Assembly (NCBI GenBank): GCA_036011305.1
Contig: DASCNA010000047.1
Location: 1-14,556, forward strand
DNA from: DASCNA01 sp036011305
Lineage (GTDB): Bacteria; Verrucomicrobiota; Lentisphaeria; Victivallales; GWF2-38-69
Length of the DNA stretch: 14,556 nt
Direction: 5' to 3'
Shown piece after piece: positions 8,231 through 14,556 of the stretch. Numbering within the stretch: position 1 is the stretch's first letter; the number at the start of each line of letters is the position of its first letter. The position numbers and the translations under genes were made by a program. The notes beneath the pieces were generated by a model. It did no database searches, was not told where the DNA came from, and saw nothing but the letters and a program-made list of their open reading frames with translations.

Positions 8231-9367
8231 ATGTCAAAAAAAACTATAAAAGTCGGTTATGAACATATTGATTATGGTGCAAAAAGAAATTTTTTGGATA
8301 TTAAAATTGATAATTGTTACTTCTGCAGAATAATAGGCTTATTTAAGCTGGTAAATATATTCACAAATCGTATTCTAAAATTCTCTTCTCCTTTTTTGCA
8401 AAACTTATATTTTGATATTGGGATAAATCGAAATGTTAATATAATTCACCTTTGGAATGGATTAAGCACAGGAAAACTACCTTGGATTGTAACTTATGAG
8501 ACAACCTTACCCCGCTGGAACGAAAACTCAAAACTTGGACTAAACCTGCTAAATAGATCTCAGTGTAAAAAAATAATTGCATTAAGTAGGTGTTCTCAAA
8601 ACATGATGGAAAATTCTATATCTAGGCACAGTAAATATGTTGCAATTAAAAATAAATTAACAGTTTTACATCCACCACAAAGCTTAATCACTTGTAACGA
8701 ATCTACGAAACCTCACCTTAAAGATAAAATTATTTTCACAATTGTTGGAAGAGATTTTTTTAGAAAAGGTGGGAAGGAAATTCTTAAGGCTTTTGAATAT
8801 TTTATTAATAAAAATGCTCCTGTTAAACTTAATATAATTTCAAGTCTGAATTATGGTGATTATGCTTCTCATACCACCAAAGAAGATTATTTTGAATCCT
8901 TAAAAATTATAGAAAGACATCCAAATAACATAACACATTTCACATATTTACCTAATAATAAAGTAATAGATATAATGGATGAAACTCATATTGGTCTTTT
9001 ACCAACTTATGCAGATACATATGGTTATTCTGTCTTAGAATTTCAAGCAAGTGGTTGCCCTGTGATATCCACGAATGTAAGAGCGTTACCTGAAATTAAC
9101 AATAATGAATGTGGATGGATGATAAATGTCAATAAAAATAAAAACAATGTAGCATATTATAATACAGAAAAAAACAGAAGAGATCTTTCAAGAACAATAA
9201 TAAGCCAGTTGATAGAAATAATGGATTTTATTTTGGCAAACCCCGATAAAATACAGTATAAAGCGAAACTATCAATTCAGCGTATAAAACTATTCCATGA
9301 TCCTATAGATCATGCTAAAAAATTAGTAGATATCTATTTAGACGCCTTAGACAATAATAATAACTAG
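8231..9367 (+). CDS. GT4-like glycosyltransferase, divergent N-terminal half
   Basis: A 378-residue protein with a clear GT4-type donor domain: FTIVGRDFFRKGGKE (169-183), then HIGLLPTYADTYGYSVLE (253-270) and FQASGCPVISTNVRALPE (271-288). Where most GT4 enzymes have the first Glu of E-x7-E, this one has Asp (D262), with E270 as the second acid. The first half, MSKKTIKVGYEHIDYG onward, is not the usual GT4 start; it includes IIHLWNGLSTGKLPW (71-85) and VTYETTLPRW (87-96). It starts 12 bases after the previous gene with no SD sequence. The cluster suggests a glycan role; the acceptor-binding half is unlike its neighbours, so substrate is open. Confidence 0.82.
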   Translation: MSKKTIKVGYEHIDYGAKRNFLDIKIDNCYFCRIIGLFKLVNIFTNRILKFSSPFLQNLYFDIGINRNVNIIHLWNGLSTGKLPWIVTYETTLPRWNENSKLGLNLLNRSQCKKIIALSRCSQNMMENSISRHSKYVAIKNKLTVLHPPQSLITCNESTKPHLKDKIIFTIVGRDFFRKGGKEILKAFEYFINKNAPVKLNIISSLNYGDYASHTTKEDYFESLKIIERHPNNITHFTYLPNNKVIDIMDETHIGLLPTYADTYGYSVLEFQASGCPVISTNVRALPEINNNECGWMINVNKNKNNVAYYNTEKNRRDLSRTIISQLIEIMDFILANPDKIQYKAKLSIQRIKLFHDPIDHAKKLVDIYLDALDNNNN

Positions 9368-9417
9368 AGAAATAAAAATAACATAACAGCATGAATAACA
9401 GAAAATTATAACAATAT

Positions 9418-10164
9418 ATGAACAAAACTGAAAAAATAGATTTACCTCCAGCTGGCAAAGGAGTTAGAAATTTAAAATTAAAAGATCAACTTCCAAACTG
9501 TGAAATAATAATAAATAAGAATCTATATAATTTGGCAGAATTAGTAAAAAATAAGAGAGTTATTGATATTGGATGTGGTTACGGAAGAAATAAAATTATC
9601 GTTGAAAAAAACGGTGGATCATGGGTAGGAGTTGATTTAATTGCCAAACAAAGTAATGTTGTTGTAGGATCTGCAGAAAAATTACCATTTGATGAGTGTT
9701 CATTTGATGTAGTCATTATGGATGCTGTTTTAGAGCATATACCAAATGTATCTAAAGCATTTGAAGAAGTGTCAAGAGTGCTAAAACCAAATGGTATTTT
9801 TATAGGTTATGTTGCGTTTATGGAAAGTTATCATGAAATTTCATATTCTCATCTTTCATTTAAGGCTTTGGAATATTATGCAGATAAATATAATATGAAA
9901 TTAAATAAAATTTCTGGAGGCTCAGCTTTTGGTATAGACTATCACTTAGCTGTATTGTTATACCCTTCACCAACTAAGTATTTAAGGAGAATAGTTTCGT
10001 TCCTAATTAGAAGTATTACTTTACTTAAATCTAAATTGTCTTATTTATATTTACGAATATTACGAAAAGAAACAAAAATAAAGTCTAAAGAACTGGCTGT
10101 TAAATATTATCAATTAGAATGTTTAAAAATGTCATCTGGATTTAGTTTTATAATAAAAAAATAA
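9418..10164 (+). CDS. class I SAM-dependent methyltransferase
   Basis: A 248-residue cytoplasmic protein with motif I VIDIGCGYGRN (48-58), VGSAEKLPFDECSFDVVIM (83-101), DAVLEHIPN (102-110) and VLKPNGIFIG (121-130), the usual Methyltransf_11 order. After the catalytic core comes a variable tail with a hydrophobic/basic segment (about 187-215) that may touch the membrane. It is preceded by 50 bases (9368-9417) with no clear SD or promoter and followed by the damaged sulfotransferase after 22 bases. The likely role is methylation of a sugar or the end of a glycan chain. It is unlike the methyltransferase at 1694 outside the core motifs, so the two are not a recent duplication. The substrate is unknown. 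Confidence 0.86.
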   Translation: MNKTEKIDLPPAGKGVRNLKLKDQLPNCEIIINKNLYNLAELVKNKRVIDIGCGYGRNKIIVEKNGGSWVGVDLIAKQSNVVVGSAEKLPFDECSFDVVIMDAVLEHIPNVSKAFEEVSRVLKPNGIFIGYVAFMESYHEISYSHLSFKALEYYADKYNMKLNKISGGSAFGIDYHLAVLLYPSPTKYLRRIVSFLIRSITLLKSKLSYLYLRILRKETKIKSKELAVKYYQLECLKMSSGFSFIIKK

Positions 10165-10179
10165 ATTAATACAAATAAC

Positions 10180-10182
10180 GGA
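10180..10182 (+). promoter_or_regulatory. weak GGA preceding the inferred ATT start of the sulfotransferase
   Basis: GGA ends four bases before ATT at 10187, the codon where the family's initiator Met would be expected. It is a short, weak match, and most genes here have no SD sequence, so it is only slight support. Confidence 0.2.
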
Positions 10183-10186
10183 AAAA

Positions 10187-10964
10187 ATTAAATATATCTT
10201 TTCAATAAATACAGGAAGATCTGGTTCTTTTTATTTGAAAAATCTTTTCGATCATGTCTCAAATTGTATAGCCTATCATGAACCATCACCTATTGGTAAT
10301 GGAAAAGCTATGAGATTATATTCTAAAGGTCACTCTGAAGCAATAGAGGAAATTTCTAGACTAAAGATTAATAAGATCAGATATATTATGCAAAATAATA
10401 ATTATCATACATATGTTGAAACAAATCACTGCTTTATAAAAGGGTTTGGTTTTTTTATTTCTAACTATATTTCAGAAGAAAAGATAGGAGTAATCATTAT
10501 AAAAAGAGACCAAACAAAAATTGCAAAAAGTTTACTTAGAATTTCTTGTAGTCCTCTTACTCCAGATGGGAGGAAATGGATAATAACACCTACTTTAAAA
10601 GAACCTCAAATAGCACCACCAGCAGTATTAATTTTTCCTAAAATAACTTTTTACATAGCTTACTTTTTAAAATTTATATTCAGATGTGCAAGATTTGTCA
10701 TTAGAAAATTATTTAAAAAAGAGCTACAAACACCAACGTTTCTGTCAAAATATGAATTAGACTGTCTTAATTGGTACTTAGAGGAAACGACAGAAAGAGG
10801 AAAAAACTTTAAAAAAAAATTCCCAAACATGAAGGTATTATGAAGTTAACATAGAAGACCTTAATTCAATTGAGAAAGTTAAAGAAATGTTAGCATTTTT
10901 TGGTCTTAAATCCAAAAAATCTCTTAACAAAATTGTGGGTACTCCAACAAACTTGAAAAAATAA
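10187..10964 (+). pseudogene. sulfotransferase-like gene with no standard start and a 3' frameshift
   Basis: The uninterrupted frame upstream of the TTG at 10235 encodes KYIFSINTGRSGSFYL, a PAPS-binding 5'-loop of the P-loop sulfotransferase type, so the TTG is not the true start. No ATG, GTG or TTG precedes that loop; ATT at 10187 sits where Met is expected (numbering below counts it as 1). The 3'-phosphate-binding block IIKRDQTKIAKSLL (R107, S115) follows. The frame stops at TGA 10841-10843, but the +1 frame continues as YYEVNIEDLNSIEKVK to TAA at 10962, ending in a FFGL...VGTPTN segment like other family members. Skipping one base near 10833-10843 restores about 258 residues. It would transfer sulfate from PAPS to a glycan. 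This may be a decayed gene, a sequencing error, or an unusually expressed one. Confidence 0.75.
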
Positions 10965-11031
10965 TAGTATCCATAATTACTTACATATTCTATCTTTATC
11001 AAAAACAAATTATAATATGGAATGATTCTTT

Positions 11032-11937
11032 ATGATAAAACAGTTAGTTAAAAAATATATGCCGAATGTATTTCTAAAGCCTTTAATTTATTCCTATAGG
11101 AAATCAAGAGAAACTAATTTTTTTAATCAAAATATTTCAAAAATTACAATTGGTAATTTTGAACTTCAAATACCTTCAAATCATTTGTTAATAGAACTTC
11201 AAAAAAATCAACCTTATAGAGATTTAAATATCGGCATAACAGCAAAATATATATCCGAAAAATATCCGGAATCAACAATAATTGATGTTGGTGCAAATAT
11301 TGGAGATACAGCAGCAATCATTGCAACCTATTCAAAAAATGATATTATCCTTATAGAACCAAGTGAATTTTATTATAATTTTTTAAATAGTAATAAAATT
11401 ATATTTCCAAATAATATTAAAACAATAAAAGCTTTAGTTTCTGATGGCAAATCTATTGAAGGATCATTTCATCATTGGGGTGGTACAGCAATCTTCTCTG
11501 AATCAAATGATAATACAGGTAAACAAGTAAATACTATTAGTTTAGAAAAAGTAACAAAGGCTCCAGTCTGTTTTATAAAAGTGGATACAGATGGCTATGA
11601 CTTTAAAATTATAAACAATAGTATCAAATGGTTTCCCAAATTTAAACCAGCTATTCTTTTCGAAAATCAAATTTTGGATGAGAATGATTTAAGCTCAGCA
11701 ACTGAAGTATTGAATAAATTAAATAATATTGGTTATAAATATTTTGTTGTCTGGGATGATCAAGGATTACATCTTGTCTCAACCAATTCTATTGATATTG
11801 TTAATAGTTTAAATAATTATTTATTTAAACTGTTTCAACTTAATAAGAAACGTATATATAATTATGACATATTATGTTTAAATAGTAATGATTATGATAT
11901 TTTTGAACAAGTTACTAATTGGTACAAGTCTTACTAA
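11032..11937 (+). CDS. FkbM-family SAM-dependent methyltransferase (second copy)
   Basis: A 301-residue protein with a longer N-terminal section than the FkbM protein at 53. Motif I is IIDVGANIGDTA (83-94), the ribose-contacting acid is E109 in IEPS, and the family's later block KVDTDGYD is at 183-190, followed by AILFENQ (207-213). It is soluble with no signal peptide. A glycan hydroxyl is the likely target. The 67 bases before it (10965-11031) are A/T-rich with only a weak GGA (11018-11020) and a TATAAT that is not convincing as a promoter. Similarity to the first FkbM protein is limited to these motifs, so they probably act on different positions rather than being repeats of one gene. Confidence 0.9.
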   Translation: MIKQLVKKYMPNVFLKPLIYSYRKSRETNFFNQNISKITIGNFELQIPSNHLLIELQKNQPYRDLNIGITAKYISEKYPESTIIDVGANIGDTAAIIATYSKNDIILIEPSEFYYNFLNSNKIIFPNNIKTIKALVSDGKSIEGSFHHWGGTAIFSESNDNTGKQVNTISLEKVTKAPVCFIKVDTDGYDFKIINNSIKWFPKFKPAILFENQILDENDLSSATEVLNKLNNIGYKYFVVWDDQGLHLVSTNSIDIVNSLNNYLFKLFQLNKKRIYNYDILCLNSNDYDIFEQVTNWYKSY

Positions 11938-11947
11938 TATTATTTAT

Positions 11948-13132
11948 ATGCTATGTAAAAATTTAAATTTTTTGTTCATTGATGATATTCCAACACCTTA
12001 TAGATTAGATGTTTTAAAAACGTTTAATAAGATATATAATAATAAGATTAAAGTATTATTCTGTGCAAACAAAGAACCTGATAGAAGTTGGGATATAGAT
12101 TTTGGAAATTTAGATTATGAGATATTGCCAGGGATAATATGGCGCCCTAAGAAACAGAAAAATCCAATTTCATATAAATTAAATCTCTCTATTATTTCAA
12201 ATATAAAAAAATATACTCCAAGTGCAGTAGTTCTATCAGGTTATATTCAGCCAACGATGCAACTTGCAGCATGGCATTGTAGAAAAAATAAAATCCCTTA
12301 TGGTATTACATGTGAAAGCAGTTTTCTCCAGGGCAAACCTGAAGGTTTAAAATGGAAGATAAAAAAAATGGTATTAAAACCTATAATTAATGGAATGAGT
12401 TTTGGTTTGCCAATGGGTATTAAAGCTGAAGAATATTTAAGATCATTAGGAGCTAAAAGACAGCCTATGTATCATTTTCCAAACTGCCCAAACGTATCTA
12501 ATGTTGTAAATATTGCAAATAACAAAAAAAATTATGAAGCTGGCTTAAAAAATAAACTAAATATACCTCAAACAAATAAAATAATTCTTTTTGTTGGTAG
12601 ACTCATAGATGCCAAACGCCCACTTGACCTTATAAATGCTTTTCAAAAAATTGAATTCAAACTAAAAGAAAACTGGACACTACTTTTCGTAGGCGAAGGC
12701 TCACTTAAATCAAAAATCCAACAACTAACAACTATCAACCATCAACCATCAACTAACATCGTTCTCTCCGGTTGGCTTCAGCCAGATGAAGTTTATAGAA
12801 TTATGGCAATATCTGAAATTATGGTACTTCCATCTGAACATGAACCGTGGGGTGCAGTTGTCAACGAGGCTATGGCTGCAGGTACGCCTGTTATTGCCAG
12901 TGAATCAGTAGGTTCAGCACATGATTTAATTGATAATGAAAAAACAGGTTTTACGTTTAATACTGGTAATGTTTTAGAATTAAAGAATATTTTAACCAAA
13001 ATTATTTTAGGAAATGTTAATCTAAAAGAAATAGGGCAGCAAGTGCAAAAAAAATCAATCGAAATGGGGCATGAATTTGCTGCTGCCAATTTATTAAATT
13101 CAATAAAAGCCCTAATCATTGACCTTCACTAA
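11948..13132 (+). CDS. GT4 family glycosyltransferase with an in-frame heptamer-repeat loop
   Basis: A 394-residue GT-B enzyme when started at the ATG at 11948, ten bases after the previous stop; its first strand NLNFLFIDDIPTPYRLDVL then aligns with the family's N-terminus. The frame opens earlier, at 11888, but that would overlap the preceding gene by 50 bases and add 20 unconserved residues. The donor domain has ILFVGRLIDAKRP (213-225), LLFVGEGSL (245-253) and SEHEPWGAVVNEAMAAGTPV (296-315), with E299 and E307 as E-x7-E. Residues 262-269 (TINHQPST) are encoded by a heptamer repeat (12732-12752) placed in the surface loop after a helix. Despite this the pocket motifs are intact, so it is probably active. 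Sugar and linkage are unknown. Confidence 0.9.
   Translation: MLCKNLNFLFIDDIPTPYRLDVLKTFNKIYNNKIKVLFCANKEPDRSWDIDFGNLDYEILPGIIWRPKKQKNPISYKLNLSIISNIKKYTPSAVVLSGYIQPTMQLAAWHCRKNKIPYGITCESSFLQGKPEGLKWKIKKMVLKPIINGMSFGLPMGIKAEEYLRSLGAKRQPMYHFPNCPNVSNVVNIANNKKNYEAGLKNKLNIPQTNKIILFVGRLIDAKRPLDLINAFQKIEFKLKENWTLLFVGEGSLKSKIQQLTTINHQPSTNIVLSGWLQPDEVYRIMAISEIMVLPSEHEPWGAVVNEAMAAGTPVIASESVGSAHDLIDNEKTGFTFNTGNVLELKNILTKIILGNVNLKEIGQQVQKKSIEMGHEFAAANLLNSIKALIIDLH
12732..12752 (+). repeat. three heptamer units (CTATCAA, CCATCAA, CCATCAA) within a glycosyltransferase gene
   Basis: Two exact CCATCAA units and one with a single change (CTATCAA) lie in the reading frame of the gene at 11948-13132. CCATCAA is the reverse complement of TTGATGG, the unit of the array at the window's end. 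Three units make 21 bases, so the frame is kept. Confidence 0.8.
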
Positions 13133-13147
13133 TTAACACTAATTTAA

Positions 13148-14491
13148 ATGGCTGAATTACTAAACCCCAAAGCTAAAAGTAAAGATAAAAAAATATTTCT
13201 ATCAAAAATTTATTTTTTTTCACTAGTTGCATTTTATTTGGGAAATATATCAATTAAATCTGGATTATATTATGAATTTCAATTAGTAAAATGGGGATTC
13301 TTTTTTCTTTGTCTTGCATTTTCTCTCTTATATTTTTTTCTTAATGAAAAAGTTATTTTCGGAAATTTAAAAATACTATTATTTATTACCTTCTGTTTGA
13401 TAGGATCTTTTTGGTCAATTAATCTTCAGAGAACTTTAGCTTTTGTTATAATGTTCTTTTGTATTTATGTGATTTCCATCAGTTTATCCAATTATTTTGC
13501 GAAGAATGATATTGAAAAGGAATTTTTTAATTCAATATTCAAGATCTCTACATACATAATACCTATTACTTTTTTACTATATTTATTAAAATTTGATATT
13601 GGTAGAGGAGGAGGTGGAGGTAGAATTTCTGTTTGGACTGACAATCCTAATACTTTAGGTATGATGATGTATATACTGCTTCCTGTTACTACTTATTATT
13701 TATTTTATGGTAATAAAAAAAAAATTACCATTATAATTTTTCTAATGCAATTAGTACTTTTATATAAATCAGGTTCAAGAGCCTCATTAGGCGCAGGTTT
13801 AATTGCAATAACAATTGTATTTATGTCATTGAATCAATTTAAAGTTTTTAAAATCCTTTTAATTATAGTATTAATCCCTTTAATTGGAACAATTTTGGTA
13901 TTTGGGAGCCTGATAGGAGGAAAAATAACTAATATTGATTCATTAAATTTTTTAACAAGAGAAAATAAAGCACTTAATAGCAAAATTGCTTTCGATATAG
14001 AAAAAGGATCAAGCCAAAGATTTAAGAATGAAACTGATTATAAACTAACGTTTTTATTATCAGGAAGATGGGAAGTTTGGAAACAAGCATTTATAGCAAT
14101 AGGTAAAAGACCTTTCTTTGGTTACGGGTTAGGTTATGAAGATCAGTTTATTGAAGAACTAAAAGATAAAAATAAAGTCCTCTTTCATTTTGGAAGCAAT
14201 TTACATTGTAGCTATATGGCTTTAATATTGGAAACTGGTTATTTGGGAGCATTTTTAGCTATACTGTTCTTAATTTCTCCTGTTATTGGTTATTCCCGCT
14301 TAATAATAAATAATCGATGTAAAAAGGAGTATTACGTGATAGTAGCAATATGTCTCTCCGCAATTTTTAATGGTTTTTTTGAATCATGGATATTCAGAAT
14401 AGGGAATTTAGCTGTTTTGATTTTCTGGCCGGCAATGATCCTGTGCATGAATGCAAAAAAATGCGGGCTGATTAAAGAAGTTGATGGTTGA
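13148..14491 (+). CDS. multi-pass O-antigen polymerase/ligase (Wzy_C, PF04932-like)
   Basis: A 447-residue integral membrane protein with around eleven or twelve hydrophobic segments (starting near residues 19, 47, 74, 98, 130, 169, 193, 212, 234, 355, 395 and 418). A large loop at 257-350 matches the long periplasmic loop of Wzy/WaaL proteins. The family's signature is present: DNPNTLG (165-171), SGSRASLGAGL (208-218), GRWEVWKQAF (306-315), RPFFGYGLG (321-329) and LHCSYMALILETGYLG (352-367), with H353 in the place of the conserved His. In this cluster polymerisation of the repeat unit (Wzy) or ligation (WaaL) is likely; the two cannot be separated here. A Gly-rich stretch, GRGGGGGR (152-159), precedes DNPN. 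The final residues EVDG and the stop are written in the heptamer array. Confidence 0.88.
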   Translation: MAELLNPKAKSKDKKIFLSKIYFFSLVAFYLGNISIKSGLYYEFQLVKWGFFFLCLAFSLLYFFLNEKVIFGNLKILLFITFCLIGSFWSINLQRTLAFVIMFFCIYVISISLSNYFAKNDIEKEFFNSIFKISTYIIPITFLLYLLKFDIGRGGGGGRISVWTDNPNTLGMMMYILLPVTTYYLFYGNKKKITIIIFLMQLVLLYKSGSRASLGAGLIAITIVFMSLNQFKVFKILLIIVLIPLIGTILVFGSLIGGKITNIDSLNFLTRENKALNSKIAFDIEKGSSQRFKNETDYKLTFLLSGRWEVWKQAFIAIGKRPFFGYGLGYEDQFIEELKDKNKVLFHFGSNLHCSYMALILETGYLGAFLAILFLISPVIGYSRLIINNRCKKEYYVIVAICLSAIFNGFFESWIFRIGNLAVLIFWPAMILCMNAKKCGLIKEVDG

Positions 14492-14556
14492 TGGTTGATG
14501 GTTGATGGTTGATGGTTGATGGTTGATGGTTGATGGTTGATGGTTGATGGTTGATG
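14480..14556 (+). repeat. perfect (GTTGATG)n tandem array, 11 copies, truncated by window end
   Basis: Eleven exact copies of the 7-base unit GTTGATG fill 14480-14556 without a mismatch; the array runs off the window edge, so the true length is unknown. It overlaps the last four codons and the stop of the polymerase gene. Read on the + strand, every frame meets TGA within 21 bases; read on the other strand it is stop-free in all frames and encodes (PSTINHQ)n. Perfect identity points to recent expansion or strong homogenisation by slippage. Confidence 0.97.

Noticed and set aside
9368..9417. Regulatory element or small gene in the 50-base gap
   Set aside because: Only a seven-codon-long ATG frame (9391 on) and no inverted repeat or promoter-like pair.
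10811..10819. A9 run as the site of the sulfotransferase frameshift
   Set aside because: The +1 frame meets TGA at 10830-10832, so a shift at the A run would end at once; the break must be at 10833-10843.
11011..11016. TATAAT as a promoter -10 before the second FkbM gene
   Set aside because: No -35 element at proper spacing, and such hexamers are frequent in DNA this AT-rich.
11888..11947. Upstream ATG at 11888 as start of the GT4 gene
   Set aside because: It would overlap the FkbM gene by 50 bases; the added 20 residues come from its codons in another frame, and the ATG at 11948 fits the family start.
14480..14556. CRISPR array
   Set aside because: Units are seven bases with no spacers; it is a simple tandem repeat.

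Overview
The window is a single-strand (+) glycan-assembly cluster, the kind that builds an O-antigen, capsule or exopolysaccharide. Thirteen genes, all pointing the same way, fill it almost edge to edge, with gaps of tens of bases or short overlaps and no convincing terminator or internal promoter. The DNA is very AT-rich (roughly a quarter to under a third G+C by spot counts), and most starts have an A/T-rich leader and no clear Shine-Dalgarno sequence. That fits Bacteroidota best, but nothing here fixes the taxon, and other AT-rich Gram-negatives remain possible. There is no RNA gene, insertion sequence, CRISPR array or gene-free stretch over 300 bases.

Layout: 53-2434 holds an FkbM methyltransferase, a GT11 alpha-1,2-fucosyltransferase-like enzyme and a class I SAM methyltransferase. 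2461-4784 holds two GT-B glycosyltransferases. 4812-5972 is a non-hydrolysing UDP-GlcNAc 2-epimerase (wecB type). 5985-9367 holds three more GT-B glycosyltransferases. 9418-10164 is a second class I methyltransferase. 10187-10964 is a damaged or unusually expressed sulfotransferase. 11032-11937 is a second FkbM methyltransferase, 11948-13132 another GT4 glycosyltransferase, and 13148-14491 a multi-pass Wzy/WaaL-type polymerase or ligase. The window ends inside a perfect 7-base tandem repeat.

Together: seven glycosyltransferases would build the oligosaccharide unit on the inner face of the membrane, the epimerase would supply UDP-ManNAc, up to four methyltransferases (and once, or still, a sulfotransferase) would decorate it, and the Wzy-type protein would polymerise or ligate it outside. 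No initiating phosphoglycosyl transferase, Wzx flippase, Wzz/Wza export gene or GDP-fucose synthesis gene (gmd/fcl) is present, so these must lie elsewhere.

I do not see a wholly new system. The points most worth a second look are: (1) the sulfotransferase, whose PAPS-binding loop is encoded upstream of any ATG/GTG/TTG and appears to need an ATT start, and whose C-terminal end lies in the +1 frame; (2) the GTTGATG array overlapping the end of the polymerase gene, and the same heptamer, reverse-complemented, inserted in frame in a loop of the glycosyltransferase just upstream.
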